A DNA stretch of 37,512 nt from Acidobacteriota bacterium (GCA_013289875.1 JABCZC010000042.1:1-37512), one strand, 5' to 3'. Positions 7,945 to 16,014 are shown, numbered from the stretch's first letter. Made by a program: numbers and translations. Notes: generated by a model from the sequence alone, not told the origin.

Positions 7945-9005
7945 GAACCCTCTGAAGAAACCATAAGCGCGCCGATTGGATGTTCCGGAGTGCATTCATT
8001 GCCGAACAGTTTGCACTGCGCCGGCTTGAGCACGCCCTTGAGAACCTCTCCACATTGCGCGGCTTTGGGGTCGGTAACCCGGGTGCCGGGGATCGGGAAG
8101 CGCTGCTCGGCATCCCACTCGGCGTATTCGTCGCGGATCTTCAAAGCCGATTGAGAGATGAATCCGAGGCCGCGCCATTCAAAGTAGGGCCTAAGCTGAA
8201 AGACTTCCGCCATCGCCTTCAGTGCGGCGCGATTACCCTCCCACGGCACAACGCGTTTGTACTGGTTTTCCACTCGCGCTTCTCCTGCTTGAAGCTGCCG
8301 AAGCAACATGACAATGGATTGAAGCAAATCGAGCGGTTCGAATCCTGACGTAACCACCGGCTTGCCCTCGTTCCTGGCGATCCATTCATAGGGGCGGCAG
8401 CCGATCACGGTTGAGACGTGTCCCGGTCCAATGAATGCATCGAGGCGCATGTCGGGGGAGTCGAGAATCGCCCTGATGGCCGGAATGATCGTCACGTGAT
8501 TGCAGAAGACGGAAAAGTTGGCGATGCCCTCCGCCTTGGCCCGCATGAGCGTGAGTGCGGTGGACGGTGCCGTCGTCTCGAATCCAATCGCGAAGAACAT
8601 GACGTGCCTGTCGCGATTCCTTCGCGCGATCTGGAGAGCATCCGCCGGCGAATAGACGATGCGCACATCGGTGCCGCGGGCTTTGTGTTCAAGGGGACTC
8701 CCGTGGGCGCCGGGCACGCGCATCATGTCTCCAAAGGCCGCGAAGATCACATTGGCATTCCTGGCAACGGCAAGGCCGTCGTCAATTCTTCCCATCGGAA
8801 GAACGCAGACCGGGCACCCGGGGCCGTGAATCAACTCAATGTTGGAGGGCAGCACGTCCTTCAGGCCGAAGCGGTAAATGGCATGCGTGTGGCCGCCGCA
8901 AACCTCCATGATGCGATAGTGTCTCGCCGGATCGGCGAGGCGATAGATCTCCTCGGAAGCTCTCGTGATCAGTTCAGGGTCCCGAAATTCGTCTACATAT
9001 CGCAT
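7872..9005 (-). CDS. hypD: Hydrogenase maturation protein HypD
   Basis: Iron-sulfur scaffold on which, with HypC, the Fe(CN)2CO unit is assembled. Hallmarks visible: MEVCGGHTHAIYR near residue 35, the GPGCPVCVLP motif near residue 65, GFETTAPSTA, and the C-terminal cysteines that hold the 4Fe-4S cluster (AAQCGEVLKG, AQCKLFGNECTPEHP, SSEGSCAAYY). Length 377, normal. The start ATG begins MRYVDEFRDP, as in most HypD, and has AGAGG about six bases upstream. It lies 49 bases after hypC, its functional partner. Confidence 0.95.
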   Translation of the reverse strand: MRYVDEFRDPELITRASEEIYRLADPARHYRIMEVCGGHTHAIYRFGLKDVLPSNIELIHGPGCPVCVLPMGRIDDGLAVARNANVIFAAFGDMMRVPGAHGSPLEHKARGTDVRIVYSPADALQIARRNRDRHVMFFAIGFETTAPSTALTLMRAKAEGIANFSVFCNHVTIIPAIRAILDSPDMRLDAFIGPGHVSTVIGCRPYEWIARNEGKPVVTSGFEPLDLLQSIVMLLRQLQAGEARVENQYKRVVPWEGNRAALKAMAEVFQLRPYFEWRGLGFISQSALKIRDEYAEWDAEQRFPIPGTRVTDPKAAQCGEVLKGVLKPAQCKLFGNECTPEHPIGALMVSSEGSCAAYYNYEHRKAVAMVTSISSVA

Positions 9006-9054
9006 GTACGACCTCTACACGGTTTCGCTCGGATCAGCTCTTCAAGGAAAGGCT

Positions 9055-9363
9055 TTAACTTAGCCTGGGACTTCCATTCATGTGTTCGCCTCTCTCTTCA
9101 AGACCGTATCCGCGCACTTCCTCGATGGCCTGTTCAGTCTCGCCGAGCATGTGGAGAAGATGCATCTGCTCCATTGCATCCTGCTCGCTGATCTTGGTCA
9201 TCGCGAAGCCCACGTGGATCAGAACCCAGTCGCCAATCATCGGCATGTCATCCTGCAAGAGTCCCAAGTCCACCTTGCGGCGCACACCTGTCACCTCTAC
9301 CGTTCCCAGCTGCGTCTGGCCAGGAACGAATTCGACGATCTTGCCTGGAATCGCTAGACACAT
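9055..9363 (-). CDS. hypC: Hydrogenase maturation chaperone HypC (HypC/HybG/HupF family)
   Basis: Small chaperone that carries the iron unit between HypD and the large-subunit precursor. It starts MCLAIPGKIVEF; Cys2, exposed after Met removal, is the functional residue. The OB-like core continues through VEVTGVRRKVDLGLL and GDWVLIHVGFAMTKISEQDA. At 102 residues it is slightly longer than the usual 75-95, owing to a polar tail after the helix EQAIEEVRG. A GGAGG stretch precedes the ATG. It opens the hyp part of the block, after the YceI-like gene. Confidence 0.93.
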   Translation of the reverse strand: MCLAIPGKIVEFVPGQTQLGTVEVTGVRRKVDLGLLQDDMPMIGDWVLIHVGFAMTKISEQDAMEQMHLLHMLGETEQAIEEVRGYGLEERGEHMNGSPRLS

Positions 9364-9412
9364 TCCGCCGTTTCCTCCATTGAAAGCTGCTCAACACTCA
9401 CAGAAGTCGTTT

Positions 9413-10009
9413 TCATTCTTGTCTCCGAGCCACGATCTCAAAGGAAAACTTAAGCTCATCTTTCAACTTGAGTGCGCCTCCGGCAACAGAAACCAGTTTT
9501 ATGTTGTAGTCGGTCTGGTCCAGCGAGAAATCACCCGACGCCCGTAGCATACTCCCTAATAATGCGACGCGCGCAGTGATCGTCTGACTGCGCTTCACGC
9601 CATGCAGAGTCAGCTCTCCGTTGAGCGTGGCCGAGTAGAGCATATCCGTCATCTTCGTAACCGAGATGCCGGGAGCCTCATAGAGGATTTCCGAAAACTT
9701 CGCCGTCTCCAGAACCTCCTGATTCATCAGGCGTTCGATTTCACGCCGATCTTTGTCGCTGATGTCGTTCTGCACGCTCAGAGAAGATGCCTTGATTGAA
9801 AGCCGGAAAGAGCTGTCCTCGAGCTTGTCGGGATTGAAGCTCATCTCGCCGCTAAAGTCGCGAATGCCAATGAGGGGGTTGTGGCCCATTGCCGCCAGCA
9901 GTCCCGTCGCAAAGGCACTCACGTTGAACCGGCTGGCCCGGCCGTCGATGACGTAGCGATCCGAAACCGTCTCAGCCGCTTCGACAGCGGCAGTCGTAAT
10001 CTCATCCAT
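9413..10009 (-). CDS. YceI-family lipid-binding-like protein without signal peptide
   Basis: YceI proteins are lipocalin-like barrels that bind long isoprenoids, including quinones. Here a YceI fold covers nearly the whole chain: DRYVIDGRASRFNVSAFATG, GEMSFNPDKLEDSSFRL, DRREIERLMNQEVL, GELTLHGVKRSQTITARV and GDFSLDQTDYNIK. The start at 10009 (MDEITTAAVE) has GGAG about nine bases upstream; a GTG at 10027 is possible but lacks one. Either way there is no hydrophobic leader, so the protein should stay in the cytoplasm, unlike E. coli YceI. It lies between the 71-aa membrane protein gene and hypC. A role handling a quinone or membrane lipid for the hydrogenase is inference. Confidence 0.82.
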   Translation of the reverse strand: MDEITTAAVEAAETVSDRYVIDGRASRFNVSAFATGLLAAMGHNPLIGIRDFSGEMSFNPDKLEDSSFRLSIKASSLSVQNDISDKDRREIERLMNQEVLETAKFSEILYEAPGISVTKMTDMLYSATLNGELTLHGVKRSQTITARVALLGSMLRASGDFSLDQTDYNIKLVSVAGGALKLKDELKFSFEIVARRQE

Positions 10010-10023
10010 GCAGTGTTCTCCGC

Positions 10024-10239
10024 TCACATTGTCCGCAGTTTCAGATATCGCTCAATGTCGGGCATCGCAGCCTGAGCCAGGTTGCCGACTCCGAGTCGCG
10101 ACATATAGCGGCGAACGAAGGGATTGGAAAGAATCAATCCCGCTCCGAAGATCATCAACGCCACGCCTCCTAGCATGTAAAGCGTGTCCTTATCGCTTCC
10201 GTTTCCATTCGTGGTGGGTTCAAGTATTTCCATAGCCAC
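10024..10239 (-). CDS. 71-aa single-span membrane protein of the hydrogenase cluster (DUF6893-like tail)
   Basis: Small protein with a polar N-terminus, one hydrophobic segment at about residues 20-37 (LYMLGGVALMIFGAGLIL), a basic stretch (RRYMSR) and the C-terminal tail MPDIERYLKLRTM. The tail has the P-D-I-x-R-Y-L pattern I associate with very small actinobacterial proteins (DUF6893, name from memory). The same tail occurs in the micro-protein at 20890-20991. GTG at 10239 is taken as start because GGAG lies about seven bases upstream; an in-frame ATG at 10233 is the alternative. Its stop overlaps a potential GTG of the YceI gene. Likely a membrane partner or anchor for the otherwise soluble hydrogenase (inference). 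Confidence 0.7.
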   Translation of the reverse strand: MAMEILEPTTNGNGSDKDTLYMLGGVALMIFGAGLILSNPFVRRYMSRLGVGNLAQAAMPDIERYLKLRTM

Positions 10240-10260
10240 GGCACATCTCCTTTCGCTTGC

Positions 10261-11118
10261 TTACTTTTGGTTCTTTGTAGTCGAAGGATCTTCATTCAAA
10301 ATTTCTTCTACGAGTTTCTCCACTACTCTCACCGCCTCATGCACGGCGGCCTGAACGGGAGCGCTCAAGCCCATCTGCCCATCGTCGCCACCGAAAGTTC
10401 CAGGCTCGCATCCCACCAGCAGCACGCGCTTTAGCGGACCATGCATGGCAGTTGCCATGCGCAGCACGTTCATGGGATTCATGGCGTGGGGTTCGACGAA
10501 GCTGGCTTGAGGCAGTGAAGCAGCGGGATCGTTCAGATCGGGCTCGACCACATAGACCGTTCCTGGAGGCTGTCCGTGGGGAAAAGCATCGATCAGGATG
10601 GTAGTTTCGTACCCGTCCTGTAGCGCATAGGCGAGATCGAAACCTCGTATTCCAAAATCGGCAACGCGCACGGAAGTCGGGAAGCTGCCCTGGGCAAGCT
10701 GTTGGGCTACTTCGACTCCGAAGCCGTCGTCTCCGAGAAAAATGTTTCCGATCCCAGCCACCAGAATGCGGGGCTTCTGAGCGACGTCCTTCTGGTGCTG
10801 GTCGTTGATTTGATCTTGGGGAGGAAGCGGCTCGACCTCAGAGGGGTTGAAGAAGAAGCGATGACCAGGCTGGCGAAGCAATCCCATATCGCGGCCTGGG
10901 TCGTCGTCGAGCACCACACAGACGTGCGATTTACCTTCGTAATCCTGCTCGATACTCTCGATTGTCGCGATCTGTCCGTGCAGCGCGATATCCAGAATGT
11001 CTCCGCCTTTGTGGGGGAAAAGGCGCACGCGATCGCCTGTTCTTACCTCCACGCCCGAGATCAACAGGTGATCGATGAGTGTCTTGTCTTCGAGCAATTG
11101 CCACTCCCACTCGTTCAT
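10261..11118 (-). CDS. Hydrogenase maturation protease with extra N-terminal domain
   Basis: C-terminal part (about residues 115-275) is a HyaD/HybD-type endopeptidase that removes the C-terminal peptide of the large subunit after nickel insertion. It shows ILVAGIGNIFLGDDGFGVEV with the nickel-sensing Glu, LIDAFPHG with the Asp, and EPHAMNP with the His. Residues 1-110 form a separate domain (MNEWEWQLLEDK, GDRVRLFPHKGGD, VVLDDDPGRD) with small-beta-barrel character, not part of ordinary proteases of about 160 residues. The fusion may tether the protease to its hydrogenase. The ATG overlaps the previous stop as ATGA. Its target is presumably HhyL of the same operon. Confidence 0.88.
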   Translation of the reverse strand: MNEWEWQLLEDKTLIDHLLISGVEVRTGDRVRLFPHKGGDILDIALHGQIATIESIEQDYEGKSHVCVVLDDDPGRDMGLLRQPGHRFFFNPSEVEPLPPQDQINDQHQKDVAQKPRILVAGIGNIFLGDDGFGVEVAQQLAQGSFPTSVRVADFGIRGFDLAYALQDGYETTILIDAFPHGQPPGTVYVVEPDLNDPAASLPQASFVEPHAMNPMNVLRMATAMHGPLKRVLLVGCEPGTFGGDDGQMGLSAPVQAAVHEAVRVVEKLVEEILNEDPSTTKNQK

Positions 11119-12176
11119 CGCGCCTCCCGGGTCACTGGGTGTAGCCCTCGCAATGCGCCATGGAGTTTCATGAATTGTTCAGGCGGCATGTTCTCGGTGC
11201 GTTCGAGTATCTGTCGGGCGCGCTGGTCCGTTTGCCGCATCTCATGCTTTTCTTCGTCGGTCATGGTCAGGATGCGCAGGGAGAGAATCTCGTCGATCTC
11301 GGTGCCGTCAAAGAGGCTTCCAGGGCTTTCGGGAGCAATTTGCGGATAGTCGTAGACAATGATGGGCGACGACAACATGGTGTCACGATCACCCTCATCG
11401 CCAACCAGAACCGGCCAGGTTCCAATGTTGCTGCATTCGGCGGCGAGACTCCTCAAATCCTCGGGAGGATCGAGCAGGGAGACGAAGTGGCCGCTTTCAG
11501 TAGTCAGGATGGTGTGCACAGAGACAAGCGAATACATCAAGGCGTCCGCGCGGGTCTGTTGTTGAGGCGCTTCGTCCGAAGTAAGGTTGCGAACACGCAC
11601 GGCAATCTTAATCACGTCGTTCGGGCAATTCGTCGAGTCGATTTCTATCGACCCCCGGAGCGCCTCCCACTGGCGCATGATCACACCTGCGATCACGCAG
11701 TTTTCGTCGCGCAAAGGCTCAAGCTCTCTTCCGGATGGAAATGTGAACATCACGGGCCGGCTCAAAGAAAAAGTGGCAGGACGCAGCGTAGGCACGATGA
11801 CTTCGCGTTCGACTGCTTCCTGCCATGACGTAAAAGTGTGTCCACCAGCGTCCAACTTTTCGACAGTCTCGAATTCCGGCTCTCTGTCGTGTGGAAGCTC
11901 GAACAGACGATGTTTGAGCTTTCCGATAGAGCGATTGACAATCTGCAGGAATCGAATCTTCACGTTGAGCTGCGTGGATGAATCTGCCTGCAGGAGACAT
12001 TCTGTCTGCATCATCCAGGCTTCCGAGCCAGCCTGCGCCTCGCTGTAGGCACGCGGGCAGAGCACGCCGAAGTTCCATCGCTGCTGATTTTTCACGGCCG
12101 TCGCCCGATAGGGGTAGAGCATGTAGCCCTCGTAGAGCAAGGCTTCAGCAATCTTTTCCACACGGTCGAGATTCAC
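11115..12176 (-). CDS. Conserved hydrogenase-cluster protein of unknown function (353 aa)
   Basis: I do not recognise a characterised domain. The chain is soluble, without signal peptide or membrane span. It opens MNLDRVEKIAEALLYEGYMLYPYRATAVKNQ, and contains NFGVLCPRAYSEAQ, FSLSRPVMFTFPSGRELEPL and a C-terminal acidic/basic helix region (MTDEEKHEMRQTDQRARQI). Cysteines are few and do not form a cluster motif. The start is GTG at 12176, overlapping the previous TGA as GTGA; the stop overlaps the protease ATG as ATGA. Being locked between hydrogenase genes argues for a dedicated role in assembly or electron transfer. Homologous genes occur beside group 1h hydrogenases as far as I recall. Confidence 0.7.
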   Translation of the reverse strand: MNLDRVEKIAEALLYEGYMLYPYRATAVKNQQRWNFGVLCPRAYSEAQAGSEAWMMQTECLLQADSSTQLNVKIRFLQIVNRSIGKLKHRLFELPHDREPEFETVEKLDAGGHTFTSWQEAVEREVIVPTLRPATFSLSRPVMFTFPSGRELEPLRDENCVIAGVIMRQWEALRGSIEIDSTNCPNDVIKIAVRVRNLTSDEAPQQQTRADALMYSLVSVHTILTTESGHFVSLLDPPEDLRSLAAECSNIGTWPVLVGDEGDRDTMLSSPIIVYDYPQIAPESPGSLFDGTEIDEILSLRILTMTDEEKHEMRQTDQRARQILERTENMPPEQFMKLHGALRGLHPVTREAR

Positions 12177-12820
12177 GAGTTCACCGTCTCTTCCACAGGC
12201 AGCACGCGCTCCAATGTCTGTTCCCAGGTGGGAATTCCGTGCTGAGTTTTGTAATGGTAGAGACGCTCGAAGACGTCGCGTCGCAAATTCAGCCAGACGT
12301 TGTTGGGATAGTAGGAATCCATCATCTCGCGCCAGACTGCGATGGGGAACTTGAACCGGGCCTCCTGCTCCCAGGAAATCGGCGCAACCTGCAAGGCCTC
12401 GTCGGAACCCTCGTAGAATACGGTGCCGCTGAACTGGAAACAGAGCGGTATCTCTCCCTCGGTTAGACCTTCAAAGTATTTTGTGGCGGCAACGTTGAAA
12501 TCGAAGGTGCAATGAATAAGGAGATCGGCAAGCGCGGTGCCTTGGAAGCTGGGGACGACAAGGCTGGTATGAGTCCACAGCAGGCTGCGCAGAGTCTGGC
12601 TCCAACGCTCGGGCTCTCCGAAGAGGTCGCGCATGCGCGCCTGCTCTTCTGAGTTATAGCGACGGCGGCTGACATCAATCTGGATTTGGCAGCGCAGGGC
12701 AACCGTATGGATGGCCTCAGAGGCATATGCGTTGGCGATGCGCAGCTTAAACGCAATCGTAGGCGCTATCGCGAACGGGACGACGGCTGCCTCCTGGATC
12801 TTGAAGCTTAGTTCAGGCAT
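12173..12820 (-). CDS. Conserved hydrogenase-cluster protein (DUF6084-like)
   Basis: A 215-residue soluble protein starting MPELSFKIQEAAVVPFAIAP. The first two thirds look beta-rich (FKLRIANAYASEAIHTVALRCQIQID). A central aromatic region includes RSLLWTHTSLVVPSFQG, and the end is FPIAVWREMMDSYYPNNVWL. It resembles what I remember as DUF6084, a family found with group 1h hydrogenases; the number should be checked. The ATG at 12820 overlaps the stop of the previous gene and has GGGGAAG upstream; an ATG at 12832 adds four residues. The biochemical role is unknown. The arrangement with the two flanking unknowns suggests a small accessory complex. Confidence 0.72.
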   Translation of the reverse strand: MPELSFKIQEAAVVPFAIAPTIAFKLRIANAYASEAIHTVALRCQIQIDVSRRRYNSEEQARMRDLFGEPERWSQTLRSLLWTHTSLVVPSFQGTALADLLIHCTFDFNVAATKYFEGLTEGEIPLCFQFSGTVFYEGSDEALQVAPISWEQEARFKFPIAVWREMMDSYYPNNVWLNLRRDVFERLYHYKTQHGIPTWEQTLERVLPVEETVNS

Positions 12821-13499
12821 TCGCTTCCCCATTCAGAATGTCGGCTCGCGATCTGAGATCGGTGAAGAAGCGTCCAATCTCTCCCCAAACCTCGGTGCCT
12901 CCGGACAGCCCTTTCCAGTTGGCGCGAATGAGGCCGACAAGCCGATAACACTCGTCGATGGGAGCGATATAGTACTCGGCGCAGCATAGCTCGTGTGCGT
13001 GGCCGACGCGATTGACGAGCAAGGCTTCGATATCTGGCCGAAGGTGATTCAGGGCCGCATTCTGCTCGACGATCTCATTCCATGCATCGAGAGGGAGCAA
13101 TGATTCCACCGCTCCGGCTGGACTCGGATACAGTGGGATGATTCGGCCTTCGATACTCGAATGAAAAAAGAACGCCATATTGATAGGAATCATCAAGTTA
13201 TCCCATTGCGCGTCCGTCATCTTGAAGTTAGCCAGAAGCTGAGCGCGCCGGGAGACGCGACGATACTTGCCCCCGGCCATTCCGTCGAAGAGGGTGGCGC
13301 AGGCTTCGCAGGCGCAGAGGATCTTTCGCGAGGCGATCTCAACCAGGTGCGGATGTTGATGCGCCACGGCCAGGCTGCACAACTCGCAGCGTTCGACCGG
13401 GCGTCTGGGACGCGCAAACTGGCGAAGGGTCGCGAATGCCTGATCTAAAGATGCAGATCGGGGTGCAGATGTGCCAGCAGGCAAATTCAAAGACTTCAA
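12813..13499 (-). CDS. Cysteine-cluster protein of the hydrogenase operon (DUF5947-like)
   Basis: About 228 residues. The N-terminal third has a metal-site pattern: RRPVERCELC, then about 21 residues, then ILCACEACATLF. The CxxC...CxCxxC set could bind zinc or an Fe-S cluster. The rest (AFFFHSSIEGRIIPLYPSPAGA, AEYYIAPIDECYRLVGLIR) looks globular. It resembles the family I recall as DUF5947, typical of group 1h clusters. The start is taken as TTG at 13499, which overlaps the NifU-like stop as TTGA. Longer readings up to 13655 are just the shadow of that gene. An electron-transfer or assembly role is possible but unproven. Confidence 0.7.
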   Translation of the reverse strand: MKSLNLPAGTSAPRSASLDQAFATLRQFARPRRPVERCELCSLAVAHQHPHLVEIASRKILCACEACATLFDGMAGGKYRRVSRRAQLLANFKMTDAQWDNLMIPINMAFFFHSSIEGRIIPLYPSPAGAVESLLPLDAWNEIVEQNAALNHLRPDIEALLVNRVGHAHELCCAEYYIAPIDECYRLVGLIRANWKGLSGGTEVWGEIGRFFTDLRSRADILNGEANA

Positions 13500-14101
13500 T
13501 CGGCACCGTCCACTTCCGCACCGTGAGCAGCCAGTGCCGACGCACCGACCGGATACTTCAACAGGTTCTGCAGCGGAACAAATCCGGAAGATGGCTCGTC
13601 TTCGGGTGCGTGGATGGCGAGGGAGGTCAGATCGGGTGCCATATCGTAAATGCACTCTTCCACGATCGCCTGAAGATTTTTAGTCGTTGATCCGCAAGCA
13701 TGGCCTGATGTGACAAGGCGGACCTGGATGGCTCCGTCTTGTATTCTCACCAGTTCCACCCGGGCATCGAATTTGCGCAGGCGCGTCCCCGCGGTGTCCA
13801 GGGCCTTCAAAACGCGGGTTTCGATGTCGTCGGGATGCAGAGAATAGAGGAGAAGCAGATTGCGAACGATCGGATCCTGGCCGAGCTTGCCGATCAAAGC
13901 TTCGCCCGACAGACCGGACTCGAAAACAACCTCCATAATCCGCTCCAGCCCGGTGCCGTGGACTTCCATGAGGAGCTGGACCAGCTCACGTGCCGCAACC
14001 TTCGATCTATCATCCGGTCGAGCGCCCGGCGTCTGGTCGAGTTCACCGACCAGTGTGCCGAGCTGCCGGATCTTTTCCTGGAAATCTTTTTCGTCAGCCA
14101 C
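13496..14101 (-). CDS. NifU-like C-terminal-domain protein with altered CxxC
   Basis: A 201-residue protein. The N-terminal 100 residues are helical (ADEKDFQEKIRQLGTL, ELVQLLMEVHGTGLERIMEV). A NifU C-terminal-type domain follows near residues 105-170 (LDTAGTRLRKFDARVELV, LVTSGHACGSTTKNLQ). In NifU/NfuA this domain holds an Fe-S cluster through CxxC. Here the motif reads C-G-S-T, so the second cysteine is missing. The start is GTG at 14101, with AAGGAG five bases upstream, rather than ATG at 14152. It directly follows hhyL. An electron-transfer or cluster-delivery role to the hydrogenase is plausible but weakened by the lost cysteine. No Rieske motif is present. Confidence 0.8.
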   Translation of the reverse strand: MADEKDFQEKIRQLGTLVGELDQTPGARPDDRSKVAARELVQLLMEVHGTGLERIMEVVFESGLSGEALIGKLGQDPIVRNLLLLYSLHPDDIETRVLKALDTAGTRLRKFDARVELVRIQDGAIQVRLVTSGHACGSTTKNLQAIVEECIYDMAPDLTSLAIHAPEDEPSSGFVPLQNLLKYPVGASALAAHGAEVDGAD

Positions 14102-14217
14102 GGCACTCCTTCTCCGAGCGCTATCGAACGAGAGCGCAGCCCCACAAATCAATCCTTCAGGCCCTACACTTCTCGCACTCCGCCCAAAACCTGGTTAATG
14201 TCAGCATCACAACGAGC

Positions 14218-16014
14218 TTAAGGTTGCAGCCCGAACATGGGAGAATGATGCGTCTCAAGCACCTTGCCATTCCCCAGATACATATGCACTCCACAAGGCA
14301 GGCAGGGGTCGAAACTCCTGACGGCTCGCATAATGTCAATTCCCTTGAAGTTCTCGGGACCATTTTCTTCGAAGATTGGCGTATTTTGCACCGCGTCTTC
14401 GTAGGGACCGGGCGTGCCGTAGACGTCGCGTGGGTTCGCGTTCCACGGTGTCGGCGGATAGGGATGATAATTAGCAATTTTGTGGTTACGAATTACCACG
14501 TGATGCGAAAGCACTCCGCGGACTGCCTCGTGGAAGCCGCATCCTATGGCCTCTTCCGGAACCTTGAAGTCGTTCCAGGTCTTGGTCCTGCCGGCGTGCA
14601 GCTCGGCGAGCGCCTGTTCTGCGAAGTGCAGAGCGGCTGCAGCGGCGTAGGCCTGGAAGTAAGTGCGAGCGCGATCGCGTTCAATGGCGTTGCTCCATTT
14701 TGGAATCTTCCACTCGAGCTCGGTCTCGGGCAGGGACATGGTCTTGGGCAGGTAGATCTTGACGCTGTGGCCGGTGGCCTTGATGTAGCCGATGTCCACG
14801 ATGCCGGCCAGCGCGGTCGCCCAGAAGCGCGCAATCGGACCGCCGCCGGTGTCCAGTGCCAGATAGTCGCCTGTACGCTTGTCGTACCAGCGTGGAGACA
14901 TGACCCACGTGTACTTGCCCGCGAAGTCACGCCTTTGCGGTTTGGGATAGGTGCTCTGATTCCAGGGATGCCGCTGGTCGACGGGATTGCCCAACGGATC
15001 CTTCTTCACAAAGGTTTCTGCATTCTGCCAATCATCGTAGTAGGAGCTGCCGAGCAGGATGCGGATGTTCAGGTTGATGTCGACCAGATCCGTCGTCACT
15101 AGTTCGCCGTCCACTACGACGCCAGGCGTCACGAACATTGCGCGGCCCCAATCAGTCATCCTCTCGTAGGTGTAGTCGCACACATCAGGGTTGTTGAACG
15201 AGCCCCAGCAGCCAAGAAGAATCCGGCGCCTGCCGACTTCTTCGTAGCCGGGGAGGGCTTCATAGAAGAAATCGAAGAGGTCGTCATGCAGCGGCACAAC
15301 CTTCTTCATGAACTCCACGTATTTCATCATTCGAACGATGTAGTCGGTGAAGAGCTGAACGGTTGGGACGGTGCCAACTCCGCCGGGATAGAGAGTCGAC
15401 GGATGCACATGCCGTCCCTCCATCAGGCAGAACATCTCGCGGGTCATGCGGCTCATCTGCAGTGCCTCGCGATAGAAAGCGCCGGTGAAGGGATTGAGCG
15501 CCTTCATGATGTCGCCGATCGTCCGGTAGCCGTGCAGTTCAGCATGCGGCGAGGCAGTGTTTTCCGCCTTCTCCCAGACGCCGGGGTTGGTTTCTTTCAC
15601 CATCTGCTCGCAGAAATCCACGCCGACCAGGTTGTCCTGAAAGATGTTGTGGTCGAACATGTATTCGGCGGCTTCGCCGAGATTGACGATCCATTCTGCA
15701 ATCGGCGGCGGCTTTACTCCAAACGCCATGTTCTGCGCGTAGGTGGCGCAGGTGGCGTGATTATCGCCGCAGATGCCGCAGATGCGGCTGGTGATGAAGT
15801 GAGAGTCTCGGGGGTCTTTTCCCTTCATGAAGATGCTATAGCCACGGAAAATTGACGAGGTGCTATGACACTCGGCGACTCTCCTTTTGCCGAAATCAAT
15901 CTTGGTGAAGATACCGAGACTGCCCACAATCCGAGTGATCGGATCCCAATTCATTTCTACTAACTGGCTCGGCTGGGTTCCCTCTTCTTTGCGTTCCACA
16001 GTAATCGTGCCCAT
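14218..16014 (-). CDS. hhyL: [NiFe] hydrogenase large subunit, group 1h/5
   Basis: Catalytic subunit that splits H2 at the NiFe(CN)2CO site. The L1 motif RICGICGDNHATC is near residue 80 and the L2 motif FDPCLPCGVH is near the C-terminus; their four cysteines bind the metals. After the L2 His there is a 21-residue tail (MYLGNGKVLETHHSPMFGLQ...), the expected propeptide removed by the protease at 10261-11118. Length 598, with NATCA-type spacing typical of actinobacterial-type enzymes. ATG at 16014 is chosen because AAGGAG lies eight bases upstream; a GTG at 16023 would overlap that site. It follows hhyS1 by a short gap. The family oxidises trace H2 and feeds electrons to the respiratory chain. 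Confidence 0.95.
   Translation of the reverse strand: MGTITVERKEEGTQPSQLVEMNWDPITRIVGSLGIFTKIDFGKRRVAECHSTSSIFRGYSIFMKGKDPRDSHFITSRICGICGDNHATCATYAQNMAFGVKPPPIAEWIVNLGEAAEYMFDHNIFQDNLVGVDFCEQMVKETNPGVWEKAENTASPHAELHGYRTIGDIMKALNPFTGAFYREALQMSRMTREMFCLMEGRHVHPSTLYPGGVGTVPTVQLFTDYIVRMMKYVEFMKKVVPLHDDLFDFFYEALPGYEEVGRRRILLGCWGSFNNPDVCDYTYERMTDWGRAMFVTPGVVVDGELVTTDLVDINLNIRILLGSSYYDDWQNAETFVKKDPLGNPVDQRHPWNQSTYPKPQRRDFAGKYTWVMSPRWYDKRTGDYLALDTGGGPIARFWATALAGIVDIGYIKATGHSVKIYLPKTMSLPETELEWKIPKWSNAIERDRARTYFQAYAAAAALHFAEQALAELHAGRTKTWNDFKVPEEAIGCGFHEAVRGVLSHHVVIRNHKIANYHPYPPTPWNANPRDVYGTPGPYEDAVQNTPIFEENGPENFKGIDIMRAVRSFDPCLPCGVHMYLGNGKVLETHHSPMFGLQP

Noticed and set aside
13990..15102. 370-codon open frame on the plus strand opposite hhyL
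   Set aside because: It lies wholly antisense to hhyL and the NifU-like gene, both with clear motifs; the product shows no family pattern. It is a shadow of codon bias.
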